Part shown: positions 1 to 19,300 of the stretch, piece after piece | How positions within the stretch are numbered: position 1 is the stretch's first letter | Layout of the letters: each line of letters opens with the position of its first letter | From: Micropterix aruncella | Taxonomy: Eukaryota; Arthropoda; Insecta; Lepidoptera; Micropterigidae | Reading direction: 5' to 3' | Assembly: GCA_944548615.1 (NCBI GenBank) | Contig: OX155980.1 | Span: 62,555,582 to 62,619,581 of the forward strand | DNA length: 64,000 bases | The notes under the pieces: model-generated | What the model was told of the DNA's origin: nothing | The model's input: only the letters and a program-made list of their open reading frames with translations | Databases searched by the model: none | Translations under genes and position numbers: made by a program

Positions 1-7235
<7,235 letters not shown>

Positions 7236-7810
7236 GAAACAATCCACCCGAAGACAAATCGCTGTTCATTTCGATCATTATTCTCCTAGACAGAGTATCC
7301 AATAGACGAGACGGTACATCGACTTGGTAGAAAATGTTCGAGCGAAAGTCCATCGCACAAACTACTGTGATTGAGACATCATAAAAATACAGTGTGTTAG
7401 CATATCCATTCCTCCAGTCTTATACGTATATCAATTCGATAGATATATAAGACGTTTTAACGCAAATAAGTTTGGTTGGTGTGTTCAATGAGGTACGGTA
7501 AACTGAATGAAATCTACTTGATAAAACAGTTCGGCTCGTCTACTAGATACTCTGTGTACGAATGTTCTAGATATTAAAAAGTTTAATGTTTAAGGTTCAG
7601 CCGGCAGCGAGAGAACAAAATAAAATATCCAATCAAAATTAAAATATATAAATTTAAATACATAGATATCCCCTTATTACATTTATTTCTGTCTCGCACC
7701 GTTCGTATGATTGCTGAGGATTCCCAGAATATTTTGCACGAATTCGGATTACAAACAAAGAGTATAAAAGTAATGGAGAAGTCTTAAAATACCAAAATAA
7801 AACAACACGA
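7236..7810 (+). other. probable pnt 3' untranslated region
   Basis: AT-rich non-coding sequence after the TGA. Candidate AATAAA polyadenylation signals lie at about 7617 and 7796. Which one is used cannot be told from sequence. Confidence 0.45.
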
Positions 7811-9921
7811 GAATCACCGGAAAGTTCTAGTTATTATTTGTACCTTTATTTTGCTGAATTCTGACCGTCTTTTGACAGCCTGTGCATTGAGAGCGATTCA
7901 TACTCGGCACCTTAGTTTTTAAAATATCGATCATTACGCCGCTTTGAAATGCTTCCTTTTTTAGATACTCTGGTTTGGTCAACATATCGCCCGCATATTC
8001 TAGGTCTTCTAACCTGCTTTTGAAGCTCTTATGTCCACTTTTATGTCTCTCTTTTAAATTTCCTCCACAACCACGTCTTCTGTTTGTATAGTTGAGAAGC
8101 AAAGTTGTAGCGGTTCACCAACCTTAGTTCTTATAGATTATCATTATGCCCGTTTCAGACTCTTCAGCTCTTTTATAGCTTCAGCTGTTTAAAAAATCAA
8201 GACATATTTAATTGATTCCGTTTGAAAAATTCGTCCAGATTTAACCCATACATTTTGTCATTAGCAAAAGCCTTCGGCGTGATATTTTGCTGCATGGGTT
8301 AAATTGTCAGGCATAAACGCGGCAGCGCTGCAACTAAACCCGAAAAAAGAGGTATTAAGCTTCGCGCTGACATTCGATTGTATTTTATTTAAATCTTTTA
8401 CAGATTTGGTGAGCTTTTTTTTTATATACTATGATTTCATCGTAATCATTTGCATCAAACCATTGGTTGACCTGGTCATTTCTATTTTTATTCTCTCGAC
8501 ATGTCCAAACCGCCTAAGTCTTCCACTTCCAGTCAAAAATTGAGCGTTGTACATATTTTAGATTTCGCAGTTTGTGCGTTTTCTCCAAACGCCTTCTCTG
8601 CATAGCAAGCACCTAAGAATCTGCAGGGCATTCTGCATTCAGACACTAATTATTGAGAGTCCATGTTTCTCTGGTGGCCACTCGTTCTGATAAAACAACC
8701 AAACTAATACTCCATACTGAAAGAATGGCTTTGAATATTTTCAGTCGAGCAAAACATTCATCGGACGTCCTGCAACCAACAGTTTTGAAAACAAAATTCA
8801 TTTAAGCGTTCGCTAACTTTGGGTTATTGTTACTTTTAATGATTAATTGTTATGTATTATTACCGAAGGTGCCTTTCAATTCATTTTGCCACTCAATTTC
8901 GAAGCATAAAAATGCAGACCCCCAAGAACTGTAAAATATGTCTTTGTTTGCTTTAGTAATCGTATGCACATGGGGATTTTATATTCTTATCCAATTATTC
9001 AACCTATCTTGCATCGGGTTAATTACTTTAAGCGATTTTTTATTACGATGTTATTTTTACGATCGATTTTATCCAAAATGGAAACCAAAACCTTTTCTTG
9101 TTTAATATTTTTAGAAAGAGTGAGTGAAAAAGAGAACGAGAGAGCGACCGAAAGAGTAAGAGAGTAAATAAAAGAAAAAACATTTTTTTTCGAAAGTAAA
9201 TTCGTCACTAAAGTAAATTGTAAATATAAAATAATTATTTTAAATTCGTCTACTTATTTCCGGTAACGTGAACGATGATACTTACCCCATTTTATCGTAA
9301 ATTTTGTGACGAGGTCTGTTTCGTTAGCATGCGTAAATTAATTTGTTCCTGGAGCCACCTTTGAATGTATTGCGAAGTTCTCGGAAGGATGATCTATATA
9401 AACAACACATATGGTCAGATTTGTAATAGTTGTTCTATCACAGCATCATGTTCAACAGGTAGATTAAGAACTGGCACGGTGAAACATCACTTCGAAATTT
9501 CCCAATTGCAGAAATATTACGAATGATTACTGTTAAATCCTAGAGTACATTCTAATTTAGACTTTATCATATTGTTAACCTTCTAAATACTATGAAAAAT
9601 AATTGGTGAAAGTCAGGGAAAATGTTCAGGAATGATTTTGCTATAATCATATTTAACTTCAATGAAAATATTTGTCGCCAAACGTAACTCATTTACATTC
9701 ACAAAGTCAATAAGTTAAAAAATATCTTGAAAGAATTGTAGACCTAAAAAGTACCAGTTTTTCACAAGAAAATCAGCAAAATTTCCTTATTCTATGTATT
9801 TTCGATCTGTTCGCTGCTATTTACAGCAAAAAAAATATGAGTTTTGAAAGATTTCCGACCCCTTTAGAGGATTCATTAACTTACTAGCTTAGAAACTGAT
9901 GCTGGGATGTGCTTTTTTAAA
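7811..9921. other. intergenic, no host gene recognised; traces of a LINE
   Basis: On the minus strand around 8455-8540 the translation RLRRFGHVERIK resembles the C-terminal tail of RTE-like reverse transcriptases (LRWFGHVxRM). This suggests a decayed LINE. A 91-codon minus-strand ORF at 7827-8102 has no family I recognise. The rest is AT-rich, with a purine-rich patch near 9110-9170. Confidence 0.35.
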
Positions 9922-9971
9922 AATCGTGATCTTAAAACCGTCAAGACTATGACGATTTTAAGATCACGATT
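9922..9971. repeat. short perfect hairpin, 22-bp arms
   Basis: AATCGTGATCTTAAAACCGT and its inverted partner flank a 6-base loop (AGACTA). The arms are complementary except for one position. No transposon ends are visible around it. It could be the collapsed core of a MITE or a small structured transcript. Confidence 0.6.
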
Positions 9972-12764
9972 ATTGACTTGTACTTCTTGTTATTTCTTGT
10001 AAGATATAGAAGATTATTAAATATTACTTCAGTCACATTACTTGCTTGGCTTTAAACAAAACAAACAAATCGTTCCTTTATGAGTAAATTGCATTCACTT
10101 TTTTTAATACCGAGACAAAACACGACGACTATTACAAGACGATCACTAACATATTTAATTTTAATCGTGGATCCCAGAATAAAATGTATCTACGTAACAT
10201 GATGAGGCGCTTTTGTAACAGTCCTCGCTGGTCCGCGTTATGTACAGAAGTTCTCCGTTCAGTTCTCTTCTTTTATTAATACACTTTCTGCGATAGAAAG
10301 GTAAATGATCTCGTTTTAAGAAAAGTATAACCTAAAAATGATTTAGCGTATCTCTTTTTAATTTTAAAGATACTGTGTAGAATAAAAAAAAGTTGATAAA
10401 TATACCTTGAAAATAATTTTTGTTTCAATAGAACTTCTCACCTACTAAAGGACAGGCCATGCCATAATGAAACGACGTACACTATATTGCCGTATTTTTC
10501 GAAAACAATTTGTTGATTTGTTCATTGATTATAAATGGATGAAGTGAAACGTGAAAGATGTGCGTAATATATATTATGTATATTGATCATTTTAAATAAA
10601 AAGTTTCTATTTATGAACGAGTATATTCATTTGAACCCCTAGTTAAAAGAAGAGATGTTGCGACAAAAAGAGTTCACAACCAGGAGCATGACTGCAGATC
10701 ATTTCGCAAGCAGCCGCGGATCTAGGGGAGAGGGGGGGGGGGGGGGGGGAAGGCGCAACCGGGGTACCTGCTTTGGGCAGCAATTTAAGAGGGCGCCAAA
10801 TTTATGTGCTTGAAAAAAAAACTGATTTTACTAAAGCGCCTAGCATCCACGGCGCGTCATACTAGCAATTAATTGTTCATTTGATTTTTGAATGCATCCT
10901 AATTTGATTTTTGAACGCGTGCATAGGGTGTTTGATGTGTCTGCCGGGGGAATTACCGTCACGTCTAAAACAAACCTCCTCACAGACGAAGGGGACCGAA
11001 TAATCCCGAACGGCCAAACGTCAAGCGACGGTCGGCTTTTATGTGGCTGCTTAGGTGTACGAGTGATCCGCGTTTGTTTTCTTTGTTAATAACTTATCTA
11101 TCAAACGTTTCAGTATAATAGTTGAATTGGTAATAGATTCTTTCGCGGAAAAGAAAGCTCGACGTGTAAAGCTGTAGCAAGATTAGATAGTAAAATTTGT
11201 TGGGACCTAAGGATCGAAGGTGTGCGAACAGTCTCGCTTTTGCGTTCCCTGCTCTGGTTGTATGTATTCTATATTAATGCCACTTAAGTAAAAGTTACTA
11301 ACAAATATGCAATTAAGAGGGCAAATTTATTAAAGGGTGCATTCCCCAGAAAAACCCCACCCAGTATATTTGATTCCTGAGTTTTTTTTATCATAAATCC
11401 TAAATGCTAGAGGGCAGGGACGCCAAAGCCAAGTTTTTTAGATTCAGGGCTCGGAAAATTAGTAGATCCAGGGCTGTTTGCAATAAGAGGGTCGCGAGTC
11501 GATTTTAGGTGGATCGCAAAATTCTGTCTTAAATCTATGCATATTTAAATTCACAATGGAAAAATATTGGTCATTACTTCCTTGAAGAAAAAAAATGCGA
11601 GAGAAAAACCTGGAACTGAGAATTCATTTTAGAAAGTTGATGAAAACTCATTGATCAACAAGACAACTATAAAAGTTAATTTTAACCGACGTCTGATGAG
11701 TTTTGGATTTAAGTTCAAGGTCAGAACCGCCGAGTTTTGTAGTTCTTTAGTGGTGAAGGTCCTTCTTATTTCCGTCCTGAAGCATTATTTTGTTGGATTA
11801 ATAATCAGTTATTAGAGGAGTCACAGCGGAATCTAGAACACAGCTTGTAGCACCCAGCTTGAAGAAAGGATACTTAGCTAATGACAGCATTAGAAAGAAA
11901 GGGAGGAATAGGAAAGGATAATGAATAGCAGCTTGGAGGACCCAGTATCTCAACTTGAAGAAGAATATAAACTTATTCATTCGCCTGCCGCTGATTCGTT
12001 CATTCGCTTGACGCGTTTTTCTTCCGAATTTTCTCTGTTGATAAATGTAGCTTTGCTGTGGCAAGGGCCAGCGAGCCTAGATAATTATCTGGTAACTTTT
12101 ACGACTAATATATTTATGGGCCGCATTTCTGCACGTTTTTATTGTGGGTAGGACTTACTTCCTTGCTTGTACAACCATTTACAAGGACTGTTGAAAAGGC
12201 AGACAATCCATAAAATGTTCTATCCATAGCGATACTCGCACAGTTGTACGAGTTTCGATAATAGATATATAGGGGCATTAATTATATAGGGTATTATATT
12301 GCTCAATGCCGTACTACGTGTTGGCAGGTAGGGTTTTACTACGAAACGCAACTTGTAAATGGCATTCATAGTTCCAAACAATAATTAATCTTCTCTTATG
12401 TTCAGTGGCCCGATAGATGGCGTATCAAAAACGCCGTTACGGTATCTATCTCAATATAAAATATGAATAATATCGTAACAAAAGGATTTTAAAATCATAC
12501 CTCTTATTTTAATATTATTTACATAAGACGTCAAAATTTAATTTGGTATACAGGTTTCATTACGTAATAATTACGCGCTATAAGTTCAAATAGACCGATA
12601 GGTGGCATTATTTCTGTTATATTTCTTCTATGACTAGATGTAATCAGCCAATATTTAAACCCGGTATATGGCATTAATAACTGAATCTTATTATTGTTAT
12701 CATTGGTTAAATAATGGGTGTCTATAATCGATCAGTCCTTTATTTTTTTTTTTAATAATTTATC
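9972..12764. other. intergenic, no gene recognised
   Basis: AT-rich sequence with a poly-G run at about 10733-10749. Next to it, GCGGATCTAGGGGAGAGGGG is reminiscent of hAT terminal sequence, but I found no partner end. Short open frames at 10892-11089 and 11798-12151 show no recognisable motif. A recurring ATAGATGGCG-type motif occurs near 12412. Confidence 0.4.
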
Positions 12765-14030
12765 AATGTTACTACTATTATCACTCAATGCGCAAAAAAC
12801 CATGTACATAACATTTAGTGCCACCAGTGTAGCTCAACCAAAACAAGAGCATATTCTGAAACTCCACAGAGATTGTCTTAACCCCGAAAACTGTAAATGT
12901 ATTAATCTCAATAAAGTTGACAACATTAAATATCTTGGTATATTAATTGATTACCGGCTACAATGGAGCACCCACATAATGGAGCTGTCGGCAAAAGTTA
13001 GGAAACTCACGTATATTTTCAAAGACCTTAGAGGCATTCTGGACCAAAGGACACTTAAGATAGTATACCATGCCCTGTGCCAATCTATCCTAACCTATGG
13101 GATCATAGGGTGGGGAGGTGCAGCGAAAATTCATATGGAGCCCTTGATTAGAGCTCAAAAGCTAATACTTAAAATTATAAAGAGAAAGCCTTGGAGATAC
13201 TCTTCAGATGATCTCTACAGAGAATATAACGTGCTAGATGTACCACAACTATACGTGAAAACGGCGCTCTGTGACTATCAAACTAATTTAGAGACCGCAA
13301 TAAGAACCCAGCAAACAATCTGCACGCGGCAATCCCGAACTATACATTTTGACGTCCCTCGAATGCAGACCACTTTTGGGCAGAGGCATTTTGTGTACAT
13401 AGCCCCCAGGATCTTTAATATGCTAGATGAAGATTTAAAAATGTATGTGCCGAAGTCTTCTTCTTCTTTTAAAGCCAAAATTGATTCCTGGCTAAAATAT
13501 GACGCCCGGCAAAATATCCACAAATTAATATACCGAGACAATTATCCCTGACATTTCTTATTATTATTATTATTTTCTTTGACTTTTTTTTATTTTTATT
13601 TATTACTATTACTTATTCATAAATTTTGGTGACTATTGTTTGATATCATTTGACATTTTATTTTATTTTTATTTTATTAACACGATTATTTATTTTTGTG
13701 TTTTATTTCCTATTGTGATCATTAGTTAGTGATTATTAGTTATAATTTGTAATGGTGACGGGAATATATATATTTCTTTTTCCTTTTTATTTTTTTTTAT
13801 TCATTGCCGAATAAATGTGATATAAAAACTAGAGAGCTAGCTGCCCTGGAACAAGTCCTGGCACTTAGTTGGGCAGCAGCAGTACTTAAATGCTAATGCT
13901 CATATCGGCCGTGTTTAATTTTAATTTTAATTTTAATTATATATATTTTTTTTATTCATATGATTATTAGTGATACTTGTGCACTTGTAAATGAATTGTT
14001 AAATAAAATAAATAAATAAATAAATAAAAT
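12765..14030 (+). mobile_element. 5'-truncated CR1/L2-like non-LTR retrotransposon
   Basis: An open frame to 13551 encodes the C-terminal thumb and tail of a reverse transcriptase. It begins just after the catalytic region (LNAQKTMYITFSAT) and continues KYLGILIDYRLQW, LTYGIIGWGG, IRAQKLILKII, and a C-terminal FNMLDEDLK...FKAKIDSWL. The 3' untranslated region ends in a (TAAA)n-type microsatellite at about 14004-14030, as CR1/L2-group elements often do. The upstream catalytic FADD region is missing, so this is a dead 5'-truncated insertion whose reading frame has stayed open. Exact clade (CR1, L2, Daphne) is uncertain. Confidence 0.75.
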
Positions 14031-14192
14031 AAAAATTATAGATAGCCAAATAAATTGATATTAGCTTCGCCGGGCAATGCTATCAGCGCCACCTGCATGT
14101 CGCCGACGAAAAGTATCGATACCCCAAAGTATCGGTAGGGTACTTTTCTTAGGATTTTTTTTTGTTTGGTTTTATTATTGTAGATTTGATAC

Positions 14193-14481
14193 CGATTGCG
14201 TTTCTTTGTGAACTAAAACTAAAATTAGTCCAAGCGAACGAGACAGAGCAATATGTTAGAGCGGGATGTGAAACGAACAATCGTTGATAAATACTACCTG
14301 CCGAACTTATACTCGTCCGAATAAATTCGAGCATATTTTGTGCGGTGTAAGATTTGACCTTGGCGGGCATTTTTAATGCGAAAAAGTGATAACCGGTCAT
14401 CTTACACTCCGCTCTAGCGTATTGCTCTGTCACGTTCACACGGACTAATTTACGATTTTAGTTCACGAAGAAACGCAATCG
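14193..14481. mobile_element. MITE with long terminal inverted repeats
   Basis: CGATTGCGTTTCTTTGTGAA at the left is mirrored at the right end (TTCACGAAGAAACGCAATCG). Imperfect complementarity continues inwards for about 65-70 bp, through ACAGAGCAAT / ATTGCTCTGT. No coding capacity; no clear target duplication. Confidence 0.7.
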
Positions 14482-14624
14482 AGCCCATTATGTATTGTTT
14501 GTTTGTTTAGGTCATATCTTGCAAGCTCCTTACTACCACTTCCTCTTATCCTATAAAGTTGAAATTCTACACGTTGGTTCAGTTCCGATGACAATGCATT
14601 TTTATTGTGAGCATGATCTGATTC

Positions 14625-15833
14625 TACAGCCAGGGTCGGCTCCCGACAAGGATACTATTTCACGGTCAACAGCACACACACAATTTTGTATACGAATTAA
14701 ATTATGATAGCCCGTTCTACATTTCACCAAGACATGGCTGCTGCACCCAGGGTTAACTCCCGATGAGGGGACTCCTCAACGGTCAACAGCCCAGAAACGA
14801 AATGTTATATACACATTCAATTATGATAGCTCGGTCTAAGTTTCGCCGCAATAGGGCTGCTGCACCCAGGGTTGGCTTTCAACAAGGGGGACTCCGCAAC
14901 GGCCAACAGCACAAACACGAAATTCTGTATAGCATTCAATTATTTTAGCCCGATCTAAGTTCCACTATGACATGGCTGCTGCACCCAGGGTTGGCTTTCA
15001 ACAAGGGGGACTCCGCAACGGCCAACAGCACAAACACGAAATTCTGTATAGCATTCAATTATGATAGCCCGATCTAAGTTCCACTATGACATGGCTGCTG
15101 CACCCAGGGTTGGCTTTCAACAAGGGGGACTCCGCAACGGCCAACAGCACAAACACGAAATTCTGTATAGCATTCAATTATGATAGCCCGATCTAAGTTC
15201 CACTATGACATGGCTGCTGCACCCAGGGTTGGCTTTCAACAAGGGGGACTCCGCAACGGCCAACAGCACAAACACGAAATTCTGTATAGCATTCAATTAT
15301 GATAGCCCGATCTAAGTTCCACTATGACATGGCTGCTGCACCCAGGGTTGGCTTTCAACAAGGGGGACTCCGCAACGGCCAACAGCACAAACACGAAATT
15401 CTGTATAGCATTCAATTATGATAGCCCGATCTAAGTTCCACTATGACATGGCTGCTGCACCCAGGGTTGGCTTTCAACAAGGGGGACTCCGCAACGGCCA
15501 ACAGCACAAACACGAAATTCTGTATAGCATTCAATTATGATAGCCCGATCTAAGTTCCACTATGACATGGCTGCTGCACCCAGGGTTGGCTTTCAACAAG
15601 GGGGACTCCGCAACGGCCAACAGCACAAACACGAAATTCTGTATAGCATTCAATTATGATAGCCCGATCTAAGTTCCACTATGACATGGCTGCTGCACCC
15701 AGGGTTGGCTTTCAACAAGGGGGACTCCGCAACGGCCAACAGCACAAACACGAAATTCTGTATAGCATTCAATTATGATAGCCCGATCTAAGTTCCACTA
15801 TGACATGGTTGCAGCACCCAGGGTTGGCTCGGG
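14625..15833. repeat. 119-bp tandem satellite, about ten copies
   Basis: Unit containing GCTGCTGCACCCAGGGTTGG, CTCCGCAACGGCCAACAGCA and TCTGTATAGCATTCAATTAT. The central copies are virtually identical at exactly 119 bp. The first two or three copies and the last partial one are diverged, as expected when recombination homogenises the middle of an array. Coding and CRISPR interpretations do not fit. Confidence 0.92.
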
Positions 15834-15977
15834 TCAGAGCATTTTAATAAAAGCTTCTTTTATTAAATTTGTTTTTATTATTAACTTAATTTTATAAACC
15901 AATTTAATATTGTAAGAAAAAAAATAGTCGGATGGTATGTACCGGTTACCGGCAGTCACAAAAGAAATGGTAAAAAA

Positions 15978-16790
15978 ATGAAAAAAATTGTTTTGGCGGA
16001 TCGTCGCGTCAAGGTACGTATTATTGCTAAAGAAGTAAAGATTTCGACAGGTAGATTGCATCGTATTTTACATGATCGCGTAGGGATGAAAAAGGTATCC
16101 GCACACTGGGTACCTAGAATGCTCACGGGCGCGCAGAAAAAAAACTACACTACAGATTTCGCAATGCTCTTTGTATTTGCTACACCAGGATCATAGCCGC
16201 TTTTTTAGGTCAACTCTTAACTATGGATGAAACATGGCTTCACCACTATGATCCTGAAACAAAATAAAACTCCGTGAGCTGGAGACGTTCATTATCTCCA
16301 ACTGCTAAAAATATCAAGGCCATTATCTTACCGGTGGATTTCTGACATTCATGGGCTCTCTTTTCTGGGACAGTCAAAGGGTCGTGATGATTGAATACCT
16401 TAATCATAGGCCTACTATAGCGGGGGTGCATATACTGAACAAATAAAAAAATGCTGAACGCAATACGTGAAAAACGTAGAGGCAAACTCGCTAAAATTGT
16501 TTAGTTTAATCGAGATACCCCAGCACATAAGTCCAGAGTTGCGATGGCTGCCATTGAAGAAGTTGCATTTGAAGTACAGTAACATCCTCCATACTCACCC
16601 GGACCTTGCCCCTAGGGATTTCTATCAACTTCCGGTATTTATGAAACATCTCAGAGGTCGAAAATTTAAAGATACGACGCGGTAGTAGCCGCAATGCAGG
16701 AATTTTCGGGTGATCGGAATGAAGAGTTTTTTAGGAAGGGTATTTATTATATGTTTAGAAAAGATAAGTGTATAAACCTAAAAGTCGACT
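15978..16790 (+). pseudogene. mariner transposase pseudogene
   Basis: The first open part (15978-16196) reads KIVLADRRVKVR..AKEVKISTGRLHRILHDR and WVPRMLTGAQKK, the mariner DNA-binding region. Further recognisable blocks lie in changing frames: TMDETWLHHYDPETK near 16220 (first catalytic Asp), DTPAHKSRVAMAAIEEV near 16520 (second Asp block, one residue short), and PDLAPRDFYQLP near 16605 (third Asp of the DD34D triad). The C-terminal FLRKGIYYMFRK-like end is near 16730. Frameshifts and stops break it throughout. No terminal inverted repeats were found. Best match by motif is the irritans subfamily. Confidence 0.85.
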
Positions 16791-16907
16791 ATGACTCATC
16801 ACTTTTTATTGATCGCCATAGTGTAGTCCAGGTCGGGTTGTGTTCCCTCTGTAACTGCCGCGTCCTTTAAAAGTGATACCGACACTGCCGTTTCCTTACA
16901 CTACAGG

Positions 16908-17869
16908 CAGTGGCGGCGCTAGACTGACGCTAGACTAGACTGAAATTAGGTTCGCGAGGCCTTTTTTATTTCCCAGTCAAAAAGAAAACGTTAGATTACA
17001 TGAGCCGAATTATAGTGAAACTAATGTATGAGCAAACGAGTTTTATTGCTAATCAAATGATGTTAAACATTACACAAATAGAAATTAAAATAGACGAACT
17101 TTTCGGCTTTTGGCCTCACTGAACTTTTTAGGATTATGTCATAGCTAATACTAGCAGTAGCCGCTATTTCAGTTTCAATTGATATAATTAATAACGCAGA
17201 TAGTCTCTCTTGGGTCATCATGCTTCTTAAGTAGGTCTTAATCAATTTTAACTTTGAGAAGCTTCTCTCAGCGGAAGCTGTACTGACGGGAACTGTGAGC
17301 ATGATTCTAATTGCTATGTAAACATTTGGATATATTTCTTCCTTTTTTTTTCTAAAATGTACTAAATGAGTTGTTTCGCGTCGTTGACAGAGCCAAGTGA
17401 ATTCGGTTTTAAAAGCTGTAGCTCTTCATATAGCTCGAAAGGATGTATGTCACTGTTTTCGCCGTCGCCTTCCCGCAGTATTGTACCTAAATCATTACAA
17501 TGCTTGAGAAGGTCCTCTTTTGATATTGATTTCAAATAACTGATATCATAAATAAAACCAAATTGTTCAAAATATTCATTGAGCGCTTTAAATCGACATT
17601 CGGTGTCGACTATAATAGCATCTATCATTGTGTTAAAAAAGTTAACTCTGTAATGCATTTCAAAAGATTGAATAGGTTCATCAATATGTTTATAATCGAA
17701 CATTCGTTTTTTTTCCTGGCTGTTCTTTTTTCTTTAAATTGACATTGAATTTCGAAAGTACTTTTCTTCACAAATAAAATTTAAATAATTTGTAAAACTT
17801 TTGCGAGGTCCCCTCAGGTGCGAGGCCGTCGGCGGTCGCCGACGTCGCCGACGCCTAGCGCCGCCACTG
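16908..17869 (-). mobile_element. defective hAT transposon (962 bp) with transposase remnant
   Basis: Perfect 15-bp terminal inverted repeats CAGTGGCGGCGCTAG bound the element. On the minus strand, 17703-17063 encodes the C-terminal part of a hAT transposase (ZMYM1-like type). The hAT dimerisation motif is clear: YPNVYIAIRIMLTVPVSTAS then AERSFSKLKLIK...LSALLIISIE. A frameshift in a poly-A stretch near 17350 splits it. Most of the catalytic domain is missing, so the element is internally deleted and non-autonomous. Flanking direct repeat is only ACAGG (16903-16907, 17870-17874), while hAT normally gives 8 bp. Confidence 0.85.
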
Positions 17870-18079
17870 ACAGGCTTTTCCTTTTCAGTCGTTTCTCCAT
17901 TTCGTTATGAAAAAAAATGTTTTTATTAATTTCAGTCTTTTTCTATGGACTTGCCAATGGAAGAAACATGGGCCAATTCTGCCGACAGTATTTATTAAAA
18001 AACGTTGTCACCCTAAGACTTTCCCGACAAGTAGTCAAGGACTGATTTTATCTGAATATTAATTAATAAAAAAACGATG

Positions 18080-18225
18080 AGCGGTCGGCGACGAACGAAT
18101 CCGTTGGGTTCCGTTTTATCAGTTGGCCCTCAGCCGAGAAACAACCCGTGCCACCCGGGTGCGTTAATATTTGATTAAAATATATGGCGGAATTTAAATA
18201 TTATTAATTAGTTAGTTAACGTGTC
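18080..18225. repeat. dispersed repeat, copy 1 of 2
   Basis: Contains CGAACGAATCCGTTGGGTTC and TTTGATTAAAATATATGGCG. A diverged direct copy lies at 19163-19300, so the two flank the hAT fragment between them. Confidence 0.65.
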
Positions 18226-18745
18226 CGGGCCAGGTTAGGACACGTCTCTCCAAAAATATGCGCCCTAAACGGTCTTGTTGTTCGTCTCTTGTAGGTCCTT
18301 GTGTGTGATGGGGGTTGACAGCTGCGGGCAGGATAGGAGATGGTCTTCATCCTGCAGTGTTCCACCAAAGTATACCCCAGACAGTAGCTTCTCTTAGAAC
18401 AAAATTTAAATCAAAGCCAATACGTCACGAGTCGAAAGGGCTCGGATATGGTCGCCAGATGTTCCGCTACTCGGCCTATACAGATATCCGAACGCTCGAA
18501 ATGTCGCCAGCCTTTACCAGCTCGTAATGTTAACCGTTCGCGTTCATCGGGACGTACCCCTCTGTCCACATTCCTCGCACCCTCTTCCCGCATGCCCTGA
18601 AGCTCGAGAGTAAAGCTAATGGTTGGTATACTGTGGTTTCACAGCCGTGTGTTGGATTCGCTGTGTAGCCCCAGCGGGCGAGATTGGCTCGGCATCTTGT
18701 CACAGTGGCCTTTGGCCCGGTGGTATAAGGATTGGCCGGTGAGTT
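18226..18745. other. intergenic, nothing recognised
   Basis: Mixed-composition stretch with short open frames on both strands (18315-18527, 18411-18593) and no recognisable protein motif, RNA gene or transposon terminus. Confidence 0.3.
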
Positions 18746-18749
18746 TAGA

Positions 18750-19162
18750 CTAGTGGTTGGAAAACTTTTTCCGCGAGGGGCCAGAAAAATAAAATAAATT
18801 TCACGGGGGCCGGCTGGAGTGAATTACAACTAAAAATGCATTTTGTTTTGAAATTTTCTTTATTATTTATTATAAAAGCTGCAGATAGGTGTAATAAAAT
18901 GCTTAATTTGATTGCCTGATGCTGAAAGCCCTGACATGGTAGGTGTATGTGAAACATGGAACTGTTTTTGATTGTCCATGTTGCCCTGTTCGAGCTGAGA
19001 CGATGATAGTTTTATCATTGAAAAAAGGTATTCGCCAGTTAGCCCGCTTCGAAGACTGTTTTTTCGCATCTTCATGGTGGAAAACGTTTGTTCGCAACCG
19101 TATGACGATGCAAACATTGTCATAACTTTCTGGGCATAAACTCCAATGTCGATGAGCGCCTT
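18750..19162 (-). pseudogene. hAT (Charlie-type) transposase C-terminal remnant
   Basis: The minus strand reads ALIDIGVYAQKVMTMFASSY, CEQTFSTMKMRKNSLRSGLT then EYLFSMIKL. This is the C-terminal dimerisation region of transposases related to GTF2IRD2/ZBED5. The downstream end near 18750-18790 (TAGTGGTTGGAAAACTTTTT, GCGAGGGGCC) resembles Charlie-type hAT termini. The N-terminal and catalytic parts are absent. An ORF extends upstream to 19237, but that part is the unrelated dispersed repeat. Confidence 0.75.
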
Positions 19163-19300
19163 ATCTCGGTCGGCGAACGAACCCGGTTGAGTTCCGTTCC
19201 ATCTGTTGGTCCTTAGCCAAAAAATAAACCGCCCCACCCGAGGCGTAAATATTTGATTAAAGTGTATGGCGAAATTTAAATATTATTAGTGCAGGTTATT
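19163..19300. repeat. dispersed repeat, copy 2 of 2
   Basis: Diverged direct copy of 18080-18225, sharing the CGAACGAA..CGGTTGAGTTCCGTT core and the GATTAAAGTGTATGGCGAAA tail. Confidence 0.65.

Noticed and set aside
10701..10790. hAT element end near the poly-G run
   Set aside because: GCGGATCTAGGGG resembles a hAT end, but no matching inverted partner or duplication was found within several kb.
14625..15833. Possible CRISPR-like regular repeats
   Set aside because: Units are contiguous 119-bp repeats without unique spacers, and the genome is eukaryotic; it is a satellite.
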